Position numbers and translations under genes: made by a program
The notes under the pieces: generated by a model
Told to the model about the DNA's origin: nothing
Database searches by the model: none
Seen by the model: the letters and a program-made list of their open reading frames with translations, nothing else
Shown here: piece by piece, positions 1 through 7,737 of the stretch
Numbering within the stretch: the first letter of the stretch is position 1
How the letters are laid out: each line of letters opens with the position of its first letter
NCBI GenBank assembly: GCA_025450475.1
Contig: JANWHJ010000066.1
Span: 1 to 29,028, forward strand
Direction of reading: 5' to 3'
Length of the DNA stretch: 29,028 bases
Origin: Nitrososphaera sp.
GTDB lineage: Archaea > Thermoproteota > Nitrososphaeria > Nitrososphaerales > Nitrososphaeraceae

Positions 1-1205
1 AGTTTGATCAGGATTTGCACAGCTTACAATGGGTCGCAGGCAAGAACCTGCTCGGGCCGACCGAAGTGTGGCTGCTGTCCAAGATGCAGGGGCTAATAGC
101 TGAAGTGACAAGAGACTTTGACCGCTGCCGTTTTCACGAAGGTGCAAAAGCTATCGACGAATTCATAATCAATCACTTGAGCCAGACCTATGTCCCGCTG
201 ACTCGGAACATAATCTGGGATGACAGCCCCGAGAATTTGGACAAGCGGATCGCCGTTTACTCTGTGATCGGTCATGTGCTAATGCAAATTGACATAATGC
301 TCCATCCATTGTCCCCCTTCATAACGGAGTACCTCTACCTGACCTGCTTTGGGAAGAAAAAGAGTATACTCCTTTCAGGCTGGCCTCAGCGCGACGAAGA
401 TCTGACCGATAGCAAGGTAGAGTCGGCGTTTGACACGATAAAGGAAATCGTGTCGCTTTCTAACGCAGCAAGGAACCTCGCCGGCCTCAAGAGGCGCTGG
501 CCGATTAAGGAGGTTATGATCTGTGGTCCGGGGATCAAGTCACTTAACGTCGAGGGCGTTTCAGATGCGCTCAAGAGCCAGCTCAACGCGGGGCAATACA
601 GGCTGGTGGAAATTGCTGCCGATTCTCTGCTAGAGAAGGTGGCCAGTTTGCTTGACAGCAAGATGCCTATCTCGGCAACTGTTTCGCTTTTGAGAAAGAA
701 CGTTGCGCCGAGGGTGAAGGCCGACATCGGCAAAGTTGTCCAGGCGTTTGAAGGCACTGACAAGACGTCGCTTCTCAATTCCCTAAGATCAGGCACTTAT
801 TCCCTTGCTTACGGAGATGGTAAGACAGTCTCAATCTCGACATCGGACGTCGAGATTGCGTACAAGTCCACGGAAGGGTACTCTTCGTCTGAAAGAGACG
901 GGCTGATAGTGTTCATCTCGACCACGCGCGATAAGGACCTGATTGCCAAAGGGCTGTTGAGGGACCTTGCAAGGCAGCTTCAACAGCTGCGCAAGGAGCG
1001 GCAGTACAACCCTACCGACATTCTCAACTCGGCATACGTTGCCGGCCTTGACAATGAAGAGATTGCAGGCCTGTCTGCCATGAAAGATGAATTGACATTT
1101 CTGGTGCGCGTGAAAAGCGCCGTGACATCAAAAGAAACACTCGACAAAGTCAATTACAAAGTTGTTGAGATTGACGGCAGGGAATTCAAGATATCAGTAG
1201 AATAA
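1..1205 (+). CDS. ileS: Isoleucyl-tRNA synthetase, C-terminal part (5' end outside window)
   Basis: This is the 3' part of a class I aminoacyl-tRNA synthetase that charges tRNA-Ile in the cytoplasm. The reading frame is open from the window edge (frame 3) to a TAA at 1203-1205, so the catalytic HIGH/KMSKS core lies upstream. What is seen is the helical anticodon-binding domain (TEVWLLSKMQGLI, then a hydrophobic stretch near HPLSPFITEYLY and a GLKRRWPIKEV segment) followed by a C-terminal region with VRVKSAV near the end. These are familiar from archaeal/eukaryotic-type IleRS. The TTG at 15 is in frame but is not expected to be the true start. ValRS and LeuRS are the main alternatives; the LKRRWPI segment and the C-terminal layout fit IleRS better. 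Confidence 0.88.
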   Translation, partial: FDQDLHSLQWVAGKNLLGPTEVWLLSKMQGLIAEVTRDFDRCRFHEGAKAIDEFIINHLSQTYVPLTRNIIWDDSPENLDKRIAVYSVIGHVLMQIDIMLHPLSPFITEYLYLTCFGKKKSILLSGWPQRDEDLTDSKVESAFDTIKEIVSLSNAARNLAGLKRRWPIKEVMICGPGIKSLNVEGVSDALKSQLNAGQYRLVEIAADSLLEKVASLLDSKMPISATVSLLRKNVAPRVKADIGKVVQAFEGTDKTSLLNSLRSGTYSLAYGDGKTVSISTSDVEIAYKSTEGYSSSERDGLIVFISTTRDKDLIAKGLLRDLARQLQQLRKERQYNPTDILNSAYVAGLDNEEIAGLSAMKDELTFLVRVKSAVTSKETLDKVNYKVVEIDGREFKISVE

Positions 1206-1291
1206 TTTTTCACCAGTTGGCGCGGAATATTGCGGCTACAACGTAATATTGGCCTTTCCCATTGTCTGGATACAGGGGAGCAGGGATGCAA

Positions 1292-1353
1292 AATTATTGC
1301 CATCTACTGTACGAGTAAAAAGAATTATTCGGCAGGTCAATAATTATTGCCAT
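1292..1353. repeat. Pair of 12-bp direct repeats upstream of a small gene
   Basis: AATTATTGCCAT occurs at 1292-1303 and again at 1342-1353, 50 bp apart start to start, in the 184-bp gap between ileS and the next gene. A related AATAATTGCCA lies inside that gene near 1461. The spacing is about five helical turns, which would suit a regulator binding on one DNA face. That role is inference. Confidence 0.4.
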
Positions 1354-1389
1354 ATCATTGTAAATAGATATTTTCTGACGTGTAGCTAA

Positions 1390-1725
1390 TTGACCAACGA
1401 ACAGGTAACCCTTGATAGCTGGGTGATGAGCAGGTTGAGAGACCGGTTACGGAGAGCCTCAATAATTGCCAGCAGGACTGGCAAGCCAGTCGTGCTGTAC
1501 AGGCACACCATCGAGGAAATCGACCACTCTGCGGAGGAAGAGATCGCCACGGTTAACGAGCAGTACGTTGTAGTCCAGGTCATTACTCACGGTGGTTTTA
1601 TCCCGCCTAACTTCCAGCAGCAGTACGTGTTTACCTTCGAAAAGTTCCCGGATTGGATAATGAAGAGGAGTAACGAGCTCTTGTCGCTCTGCTTGGAAAG
1701 CCTTGACCAGGAAATCGTGGACTAG
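1390..1725 (+). CDS. Conserved-looking hypothetical protein, 111 aa
   Basis: I do not recognise a family. The protein is soluble-looking, mixed alpha/beta, with an Arg-rich helical N-terminus (MSRLRDRLRRASII), a beta-rich middle (YVVVQVITHGGFIPPNF) and an acidic helical C-terminus. It has no signal peptide or membrane segment. The start chosen is TTG at 1390, close to an AT-rich TAAATAGATATTTT stretch about 25 nt upstream that could be its TATA element, which would make the message nearly leaderless. An ATG start at 1426 (MSRLRD) is the alternative. It runs in the same direction as ileS and the tiny gene at 1760. Codon choice resembles its neighbours, so it is probably a real native gene. Confidence 0.65.
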   Translation: MTNEQVTLDSWVMSRLRDRLRRASIIASRTGKPVVLYRHTIEEIDHSAEEEIATVNEQYVVVQVITHGGFIPPNFQQQYVFTFEKFPDWIMKRSNELLSLCLESLDQEIVD

Positions 1726-1759
1726 CTCTAAATAGATCTGGTTTTTCATTATTATTGAA

Positions 1760-1906
1760 ATGGCAAAGTTTGATGGCATAAAAGGGCAGGAACTGCTCGA
1801 CGTGGAAGAAAAAAAGGGCGAACTGACGCTAATCTTCAAGGACAATCGGTACCTCTTTGTCAAGGTCCAGGACGGCAAGCTGGTCTGCGACTCGGTACCT
1901 GAATAA
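1760..1906 (+). CDS. Small hypothetical protein, 48 aa
   Basis: A short frame from ATG at 1760 to TAA at 1904-1906 encodes an acidic/basic mixed protein of 48 residues (MAKFDGIKGQELLDVEEKK... ending CDSVPE). It reads like a compact beta-hairpin domain: alternating hydrophobic residues in LTLIFKDNRYLFVKVQ. No known motif is visible. Its stop codon is immediately followed by the stop of the convergent phosphatase gene with no gap, which argues that both ends are real. An AT-rich stretch (AAATAGATCTGG) lies about 25-30 nt before the ATG. Function unknown. Confidence 0.55.
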   Translation: MAKFDGIKGQELLDVEEKKGELTLIFKDNRYLFVKVQDGKLVCDSVPE

Positions 1907-2413
1907 TCATTTTTTGCTTTTCAGGTATTTTTCATACATCGACACCGCGGTTTCCTGCGACACCGACTGAACCGAGCCGGGCCTCATGCCTCGCAATTTT
2001 GCAATGGCTTGCTCGGCCGTAAGGTTCTGCTTCTTGACAAGGTATGCTGCGATCACCGCGCCGGTCCTGCCCTTGCCAGCGGCGCAGTGGACCATCACCG
2101 GTCGGCCGTTACTTATCCCCTGGTCAATGAAATCAACTGCCTGATCAAGCTCCTCGATGGAGGGCGCGCCAAAGTCTTCAACCTGCAAATGCAGGTAGTC
2201 AATGTCGCTTCCGTCAAACCAGTTGGAAGGCAGCGCGACCTCCCTTACGGTTACTATGGACTTTATTCCCTGTTCAACCAGCCACTCAAACTCGTCCTCA
2301 GATACGGGCAAGCCACAGCCGGCCAGCTTACCCTCTACGACCCAGCTAAAGTTGGTGGGCCTTTCCATCATGCGGCCGTGAAACCAGCGGTAAGCATCGC
2401 CTATCTTTGTCAA
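1907..2413 (-). CDS. Dual-specificity / tyrosine protein phosphatase
   Basis: This is a compact cysteine-dependent phosphatase (168 aa), close to the size of single-domain archaeal dual-specificity phosphatases. The P-loop HCAAGKGRTG is at about residues 109-118, with nucleophile Cys110 and phosphate-binding Arg116. An aspartate in the QVEDFGAPS segment (about residue 80) is the likely general acid. It should hydrolyse phosphotyrosine or phosphoserine/threonine on cytoplasmic proteins; the actual substrate is unknown, and RNA or phosphoinositide substrates are possible within the superfamily. The start is TTG at 2413; a TTAATAAAT box about 26 nt upstream fits a leaderless transcript. It is divergent from the zinc-ribbon gene at 2448 and abuts the 48-aa gene at its 3' end. 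Confidence 0.88.
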   Translation of the reverse strand: MTKIGDAYRWFHGRMMERPTNFSWVVEGKLAGCGLPVSEDEFEWLVEQGIKSIVTVREVALPSNWFDGSDIDYLHLQVEDFGAPSIEELDQAVDFIDQGISNGRPVMVHCAAGKGRTGAVIAAYLVKKQNLTAEQAIAKLRGMRPGSVQSVSQETAVSMYEKYLKSKK

Positions 2414-2447
2414 GCAGCAACCTAAGGGCGGCTACAATTTATTAACA

Positions 2448-2651
2448 ATGCGCTATGACTACATGACAATGCTTGAAGCAAGGTGCCCCGAGTGCGGCAA
2501 GAAGGCTGAAGTGAATGACGACATGTCGTTGGTGAAGTGCAATCACTGCGGATTCTCTGCCACCTATGACGACTATATCGAGATAATGAAGGGCAAGGCA
2601 GCTGGCATGGCCGACAGCTTTCAGGCAAGTTGGGACAAGAACCCTTTCTAG
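2448..2651 (+). CDS. Small zinc-ribbon protein, 67 aa
   Basis: A 67-residue protein whose N-terminal half carries two CxxC knuckles, CPEC near residue 13 and CNHC near residue 31, spaced as in a single-zinc ribbon. The C-terminal half is helical and acidic (YDDYIEIMKGKAAGM). Such minimal zinc ribbons are common in archaea and are usually presumed to bind nucleic acid or protein partners; no specific role can be read from the sequence. It is divergent from the phosphatase and convergent, with a 1-bp gap, with a second zinc-ribbon gene on the other strand. Confidence 0.8.
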   Translation: MRYDYMTMLEARCPECGKKAEVNDDMSLVKCNHCGFSATYDDYIEIMKGKAAGMADSFQASWDKNPF

Positions 2652-2652
2652 C

Positions 2653-2793
2653 TTACCAGGTCAAACCTTTTTCGCCACAATCAAGATGTCCCCCACAGTT
2701 TGTGCAGATCAGGTGACACGCCGTCATGTTTTTCATTTCAAAACCGCAGCGAGGGCATTCAACGACTTTGTTCTCTTGCTTGACTTCCAACAA
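2653..2793 (-). CDS. Tiny zinc-ribbon protein, 46 aa
   Basis: A short frame on the minus strand, stop TAA at 2653-2655, encodes a protein with four zinc-ligand positions: CPRCGFEM, then CHLICTNCGGHLDC. The cysteine spacing is that of a treble/rubredoxin-like zinc ribbon, and nearly the whole protein is the metal site. The start is uncertain: TTG at 2793 or the next TTG at 2790; an in-frame stop lies further upstream and no ATG precedes the motif. An ATTAAAAG box about 25 nt upstream supports a short-leader transcript. The 3' end is 1 bp from the end of the convergent zinc-ribbon gene. Function unknown. Confidence 0.65.
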   Translation of the reverse strand: MLEVKQENKVVECPRCGFEMKNMTACHLICTNCGGHLDCGEKGLTW

Positions 2794-2870
2794 TATTGCT
2801 TCGGCCGCGTAGCTTTTAATCGTTTCATGCCCAAAGGTTAATTAAACGTTGAACGCGCCTAAATTTTGCT

Positions 2871-3272
2871 TTGGCCCAGTTCAAACTGGTTGTTTCAGAC
2901 ACAAAGGGCAAGACTATTGCGCAGGAGCTCAAAGACAGGGCTGCCCAGCCGCTGGTGGGCTCTAGAATAGGCAACATAATAGACGCCGCTGTAATCGGCA
3001 TTGCCGGCGGCAAGCTAAAGATCACTGGAGGAAGCGACAAGTCTGGAACTCCTATGCGTTCAGACGTTCACGGCGGGGTCAAGAAATACGTCCTCCTTTC
3101 TACGGGCGTCGGCAACAGGAGTGAAGCCCGCGTGAGAAAGCTAGTCAGGGGTAACATGGTCACTGAAGAGATTTATCAATTGAATTGCATGCTAGTCGAA
3201 GGTGCGTTGCCTGAAAAACAAGTCGAAGCAGCGGCGCCAGAAGCTGCCGAGCCGACAAAGAAAAAGAAGTAA
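2871..3272 (+). CDS. rps6e: Small-subunit ribosomal protein eS6
   Basis: eS6 is a component of the archaeal and eukaryotic 30S/40S subunit. The start reads AQFKLVVSDTKGKT after the TTG at 2871, and the central GGSDKSGTPMRSDVHGG segment and the RSEARVRKLVRGN segment are characteristic of eS6. The length (133 aa) is right for an archaeal form, which lacks the long eukaryotic tail; here the C-terminus is Ala/Glu-rich ending in a run of lysines. A TTAATTAAAC element about 25 nt before the TTG suggests a leaderless mRNA. The gene is followed by aIF2-gamma, a common archaeal neighbour. Confidence 0.95.
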   Translation: MAQFKLVVSDTKGKTIAQELKDRAAQPLVGSRIGNIIDAAVIGIAGGKLKITGGSDKSGTPMRSDVHGGVKKYVLLSTGVGNRSEARVRKLVRGNMVTEEIYQLNCMLVEGALPEKQVEAAAPEAAEPTKKKK

Positions 3273-3317
3273 TTTTTCCTTACCCTTATATCCCCGAGAA
3301 TTTCACGATAGTTCACA

Positions 3318-4580
3318 TTGCACTGGAAAGAGACTCTGCCGGATTGGTACGTCAAGGAATATGGTTATCAGCCCTGCGTCAACATTGGCACATCAGGTCA
3401 CGTTGACCATGGCAAGACAACCTTGGTTGAGGCCATAACAGGCGTCTGGACCAGTGCTCATAGCGAAGAGCTGCGCAGGGGCATCACGATCAAAGTTGGC
3501 TATGCCGATGCTGCCTTTTACAAGTGTCCAAAGTGCCCGACGCCTGTCAGCTACAGTACAGAGCCAAAATGCAACAACTGTGGCGGCAAGAGCGAACTGT
3601 CGCGTGTGGTGAGTTTCGTCGACTCGCCCGGCCACGAAAGTCTGATGGCAAATATGCTTTCCGGCGCAGCCCTTATGGACGGCGCAATACTTGTGGTCGC
3701 GGCAAATGAAAAGGTGCCGCAGCCGCAGACAAGAGAACACCTTTTGGCCCTTTCAGTCCTCGGCATACAGCAGATCGTTCTTGTGCAGAACAAGGCAGAC
3801 TTGACACAGTATGACGAAGCACTTGATAATTACAAGCAGATAAAAGATTTTGTAAAGGGTAGCGTTGCCGAAAAAGCTCCGATCATTCCCGTATCGGCAC
3901 AGCACAAGGTCAACATTGATGCACTAATTGAAGCGATTGAAAACAACATCAAGACGCCGGCGCGGATAAAGAATGTCGAGCCCATAATGCACGTCCTGAG
4001 ATCTTTTGACGTCAACAAGCCCGGTGCAGCAATAAAGCAGGTAAAAGGCGGGATCATTGGCGGTGCGCTTGTGCAAGGCGCGTTCAGCGTCGGCGACGAA
4101 ATAGAGATCCGTCCAGGCCTTCTGGATGAAAAGAAGGGCAAGTACGAGCCGATCACTTCTCAAATTTCCACGCTTGGGACCGGCGCAGGTTTGGTAGATG
4201 CCGTCAAACCAGGCGGCCTCGTTGCCATAGGTACAAAGCTCGATCCCACATTCACAAAGAGCGATTCGCTCATTGGCTCTGTCGTAGGCAAGCCAAGCAC
4301 TCTTCCAAAGGACGTCGAAGACATTACAGTGGAAACACACCTTTTTGACACAGCAGTCGGTACTGCAGAAATGGTCAAGGTCGAGCCGATAAAGGTAAGG
4401 GAGCCGATCAGGCTCAACATCGGGACAGCTGCAAGCGTCGGTACCGTGACAAACGTGCGGGACAGCAAGATCGAGGTAAAGCTGAAAAAGCCTGTATGTC
4501 TGATGCCAAAGAGCAGAGTTGCCCTCAGCAGAAGAATAGCTGAGCGGTGGCGCCTCATAGGATCAGGAATAGCCGTCTAG
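3318..4580 (+). CDS. eif2g: Translation initiation factor aIF2, gamma subunit
   Basis: aIF2-gamma is the GTPase core of the heterotrimer that brings Met-tRNAi to the small ribosomal subunit. GTPase motifs are complete: GHVDHGKT at about 27-34, DSPGHE at about 102-107 and NKAD at about 158-161. Between G1 and G3 sits the zinc knuckle typical of the gamma subunit (CPKC and CNNC, about residues 70-88). Domains II and III follow, ending RRIAERWRLIGSGIAV. The length of 420 aa is normal. SelB and EF-Tu are excluded by the zinc knuckle and the C-terminal end. The start is TTG at 3318; CTTATATCC about 28 nt upstream is a likely TATA box. The PIN gene begins 1 bp after its stop. Confidence 0.96.
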   Translation: MHWKETLPDWYVKEYGYQPCVNIGTSGHVDHGKTTLVEAITGVWTSAHSEELRRGITIKVGYADAAFYKCPKCPTPVSYSTEPKCNNCGGKSELSRVVSFVDSPGHESLMANMLSGAALMDGAILVVAANEKVPQPQTREHLLALSVLGIQQIVLVQNKADLTQYDEALDNYKQIKDFVKGSVAEKAPIIPVSAQHKVNIDALIEAIENNIKTPARIKNVEPIMHVLRSFDVNKPGAAIKQVKGGIIGGALVQGAFSVGDEIEIRPGLLDEKKGKYEPITSQISTLGTGAGLVDAVKPGGLVAIGTKLDPTFTKSDSLIGSVVGKPSTLPKDVEDITVETHLFDTAVGTAEMVKVEPIKVREPIRLNIGTAASVGTVTNVRDSKIEVKLKKPVCLMPKSRVALSRRIAERWRLIGSGIAV

Positions 4581-4581
4581 C

Positions 4582-4980
4582 ATGGAAATTCTCTGCGACA
4601 CTAGCTTTTTGATGGTACTCGTTTCAAAGCCCATAAAGCAGGTTGCAAAGATCGAGTCGCAGCTTGGCAGACTTGACTTTCTCGTGCCGGATGTTGCGGA
4701 AAGCGAGCTTCTTCGTCTTGTGGAAAAAGCCGGTCCCAAGAGGTCAACCCTTGCAAGGACCGCGCTCGAGCTTGCAAAGGCGAAATTCAAGAAAGTGATT
4801 GTCGTCAAGGCACGACATGTAGACGACTCGCTAATCGAGTACGCTACAAGACATAAGTGTGCCGTAGCGACCATCGACACCAACTTGCGCCGGCGGCTAA
4901 TTGCAAACAAGGTACTTGTGCTCACGTTGAGCAGGGATAAGCTGATTGTCGCAAATCCAAAGCCCAAGGATCACGGCTAA
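4582..4980 (+). CDS. PIN-domain protein (Fcf1/VapC-like ribonuclease fold)
   Basis: A single PIN domain of 132 aa. The acidic residues expected at the nuclease site are visible: Asp6 in LCDTSF, acidic residues in VPDVAESE (about 36-42), Asp81/82 and Asp99 in ATIDTNLRRRL. PIN proteins in this position next to aIF2-gamma are widespread in archaea and resemble eukaryotic Fcf1/Utp24, an rRNA-processing nuclease, more than toxin VapC; no antitoxin gene is adjacent. The ATG start overlaps nothing and sits 1 bp after the aIF2-gamma stop, so the two are presumably cotranscribed. A role in rRNA processing is inference from family and context. Confidence 0.85.
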   Translation: MEILCDTSFLMVLVSKPIKQVAKIESQLGRLDFLVPDVAESELLRLVEKAGPKRSTLARTALELAKAKFKKVIVVKARHVDDSLIEYATRHKCAVATIDTNLRRRLIANKVLVLTLSRDKLIVANPKPKDHG

Positions 4981-4987
4981 ATAATTT

Positions 4988-5325
4988 CTGAGCGTCGACA
5001 TTGTCTAGACCATGATGGAGTCACCTTCAATTGGCTTGGCCATGATGGGTATGGGATAGTCCCCGGAAGCAGGACCATTTACATCGACCCCTACCAGCTT
5101 GCAAAGGCCTAGCAAAATAAGAAATATGCCGACATTGCGCTTGTGCCGGTGTCGGGGATGTACGTGATGACCGCAGAAGAGGCCGCCAGGGCAGTTAATG
5201 AAAAAATATAGCCGAACAAGCTGGCGATCCGGATGTACCATGGCTTTATAGTCGGAAGCGAAAATGATGCGGCTGCGTCTAAGCACCTGGTCACCGCATG
5301 CCCAGTGCAGATCCTAGACAGGTAG
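4988..5325 (+). pseudogene. Decayed metallo-beta-lactamase-fold hydrolase (UlaG-like)
   Basis: In one frame from about 5014 the translation is a recognisable N-terminus (DGVTFNWLGHDGYGIV, then TIYIDPYQLAKA), then TAG at about 5108, then QNKKYADIALVPVSG, which is N-terminal sequence joined directly to the C-terminal part (MTAEEAARAVNEKI), a second TAG near 5210, and the C-terminal end to TAG at 5323-5325. The upstream start (LSVDI-like, from about 4988) lies in another frame, so there is also a frameshift. From memory of this archaeal family (about 220 aa), roughly 110-120 central residues, including the metal-binding HxHxDH motif, are missing. This is a gene remnant with an internal deletion, one frameshift and two in-frame stops. 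It lies at the border between the translation genes and the glycan island. Confidence 0.72.
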
Positions 5326-5483
5326 TAAAGATGTTTACTTTGATACATTGCAAGTATATTAAAAGTACAGAGGAAATATTTTTGGAATATTCAATACTAT
5401 GATGCGTAGGTATTGGAATCATTTTCCTTACTTGTTAGTCCAAAACACTTAAAGTTAGAGCTACGTTTTTTACTGAATCAAGT

Positions 5484-6731
5484 GTGAAAAAAAGTACGAT
5501 GCAATTAGATTACAGTGCCATCGCGAGACTTCTTACTCTAAGATACGATCCTAACCAGAAGCCCGTTAGGAAACCGTTGACCTCCCGAGACTTTACTCCT
5601 TTCAGTTCTCAGAGCAATAATGTTGTTCCTATGACATTAAATCTAATTGAAAAGGAACTCTTGGACAAGCGTGATGAGCTCAAGGTTAGAAGCATTTCAC
5701 TAGCTTTGAGTGGTGGCGTAGATTCTAGGCTGACCCTTGCAATGATAAAGACTATCCTGCCAGATGTCAAAATTGAGTGCGTAAGTGTTGGTTTTGGTGA
5801 CCAGGATGATGAAATCGATCAAGCAAAAATAGTTGCTCAAACTTTCGACTGCGATTTCAATATCCTAATCATAGACAATGTACTGTTGGATCTGCCAAAA
5901 CTAATAAGGATAGTAAAGGAACCGAGGTGGAATCTTTACCAGTATTATGCTTTGGAACACGGCAAAAGGCGCTCAGCGGATGTTTTCTATACCGGAGACG
6001 GTGGAGATGAACTGTTTGGAGGATATACTTTCCGATATCAGAAATTTCTTTCACTGCTACCCAAGAATGCAGGATGGAGGACGAAGGCTAAGTTATACTT
6101 ATCGTGTCATGAACGCGATTGGGTTCCGGATCAAAATAAGATGTTTGGGCCAGCAGTAAACTTTTCATGGGAAAACATCTATCAGCTGTTTAGACCATAT
6201 TTTAGCAATAACCTTGATCCATTGAATCAGGTGTTTCTTGCAGATTTTAATGGTAAACTGCTTTATGACTGGCTACCAACAAACAATGCCTTCTCGGACT
6301 TTCTACAGATAAGAATTGAGTCAATATTTCTGACAGATGCCATGATCGCATTTGCTACGCATGTTGCATGGCAGAAAAAATATGACCCTGAGACCAAGAT
6401 AGGAAAAATTCCGCTACGTTCAATTCTGAGCAAGCAGAAGGGAAACAAGGAAATGAAGAAGAATGCTGTCAAGAAAGGATTTTCTATGAATTTAGCTACA
6501 TTATGGAATAGAAACGCAAGAGAAATAGTATCAACATATGTGAATGAATATTCAGAAGTCGTCAAGAAAGGACTCATCCATAAAAGCTGGATTTCAAGAG
6601 CTGCAACATTGCAAGATAGTAATATGGAGCTTAAATCGCGCTATATCAACAAAATGCTGTCTATTCTTGCATTCGAAGTTTGGTATAGATTGTTCATCAG
6701 TAAGACGCTCGACCATAGGCAAAGATTGTAG
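5484..6731 (+). CDS. Stand-alone asparagine-synthase domain protein
   Basis: The protein (415 aa) carries the PP-loop ATPase domain of asparagine synthetase B: SGGVDS at about 76-81 for ATP pyrophosphate binding and GDGGDELFGGY at about 175-185. The N-terminal glutaminase domain of AsnB, with its catalytic Cys2, is absent; only about 70 unrelated residues precede the PP-loop. It would therefore use free ammonia or a separate amidotransferase, and in glycan clusters such proteins are suspected of amidating sugar carboxylates or amino-acid substituents. The start is GTG at 5484 with CACTTAAAGT about 30 nt upstream as a possible TATA box. The region is clearly AT-richer than the left flank. The substrate is not deducible. 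Confidence 0.82.
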   Translation: MKKSTMQLDYSAIARLLTLRYDPNQKPVRKPLTSRDFTPFSSQSNNVVPMTLNLIEKELLDKRDELKVRSISLALSGGVDSRLTLAMIKTILPDVKIECVSVGFGDQDDEIDQAKIVAQTFDCDFNILIIDNVLLDLPKLIRIVKEPRWNLYQYYALEHGKRRSADVFYTGDGGDELFGGYTFRYQKFLSLLPKNAGWRTKAKLYLSCHERDWVPDQNKMFGPAVNFSWENIYQLFRPYFSNNLDPLNQVFLADFNGKLLYDWLPTNNAFSDFLQIRIESIFLTDAMIAFATHVAWQKKYDPETKIGKIPLRSILSKQKGNKEMKKNAVKKGFSMNLATLWNRNAREIVSTYVNEYSEVVKKGLIHKSWISRAATLQDSNMELKSRYINKMLSILAFEVWYRLFISKTLDHRQRL

Positions 6732-6817
6732 ATGTATAGCTTTTACAATCTCCTCAGATATCTTGAGATACTTTGTAGCGTATTATATCAGAGCAAACTA
6801 ATAGATGAAGTATCGCC

Positions 6818-7675
6818 ATGAGCAAACCTATGGCTTATTGGACACTCGTCACGGTAAAGAATGGGGAAAATACTATATCAGAAGCTGTGCAGTCCATTCT
6901 TGATCAAACGATGAAATCATCACTTTTGTGCATAGTAGACGATGGATCCACAGATTCAACTCCTCAAATACTCGCGAGATTGCAAGGGGATGACTCAAAC
7001 ACCAAAGTGATTACTCTTGCGGATAAAGGATATGATAGTAGGCGGATCGTACATAATTGGAATTTAGCCTGCGATTATGTAAGAAGCTCAGATAAGGAAT
7101 ATGATTTCTTGTTAATAACTAGCGATGATGTAGTATTGCCCAAAAATTATGTTCAGAAGCTAGTAGAAGAGATGAACAAGGACCCAAAAATGGTCGTGAT
7201 CTCAGGTAACAGAGGCCTAGAACAATCTGATTACATGTCGCTGCCAGAGGGTGCAGGCAGACTAATCAGAATATCCTTCTTCAAAGAAATAGGTTACAGG
7301 CATCCACCGTATTATGGCTATGAACCATGGATATTGTATAAAGCTCTTCAGTCCGGATATAATGTTAAGAAAATAGCGGAATTGGAATATTATCATAAAA
7401 GGACTTTTGGCGTTGGTCATAAATTCATTGAATATGGTCCTGCTATGCGTTGTCTTGGTTATCATCCACTTTTTGTTCTTGCACGAGTGGCAAGAAATAT
7501 CGTTTCGCGAAAAACTGGCATATCATCGACTGCCAGCATACGTATGCTCTTCGATTATTTCAGTGAAGGTAAGTGGAAAGAAGATCCTTACTTTCACTAT
7601 CATGAAGACAAACTACGCGGCTTCGTCAGATCAATGCAGAAAAGAAGGCTCCTCAGCAGACTTAGGATTTATTAG
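6818..7675 (+). CDS. Family 2 glycosyltransferase
   Basis: A GT-A fold glycosyltransferase of 285 aa. The N-terminus (YWTLVTVKNGENTISEAV) and VDDGSTDS at about 40-47 form the nucleotide-sugar site, and SDD at about 102-104 is the metal-binding DxD-type motif. There are no membrane segments at the C-terminus, so it is a soluble or peripherally bound enzyme acting on the cytoplasmic side, probably on a lipid-linked glycan. Donor and acceptor sugars cannot be inferred. It follows the asparagine-synthase-like gene by 86 bp and precedes the epimerase by 62 bp on the same strand, consistent with one transcript. Confidence 0.88.
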   Translation: MSKPMAYWTLVTVKNGENTISEAVQSILDQTMKSSLLCIVDDGSTDSTPQILARLQGDDSNTKVITLADKGYDSRRIVHNWNLACDYVRSSDKEYDFLLITSDDVVLPKNYVQKLVEEMNKDPKMVVISGNRGLEQSDYMSLPEGAGRLIRISFFKEIGYRHPPYYGYEPWILYKALQSGYNVKKIAELEYYHKRTFGVGHKFIEYGPAMRCLGYHPLFVLARVARNIVSRKTGISSTASIRMLFDYFSEGKWKEDPYFHYHEDKLRGFVRSMQKRRLLSRLRIY

Positions 7676-7737
7676 CAATGGTCTGATAGCGCCAGATATC
7701 TTAAACGGTTATATCATGCTGGAGATGCCATACCTTC

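Noticed and set aside
5108..5212. TAG codons as possible pyrrolysine in the 4988-5325 remnant
   Set aside because: The gene also has a frameshift and lacks its metal site, and no pyl genes are in view; decay explains the stops more simply.
5400..5409. TGATGCGTAG shared with the right arm of the repeat at 27478
   Set aside because: Only one arm is present here, and a single 10-mer match picked after the fact is weak evidence.
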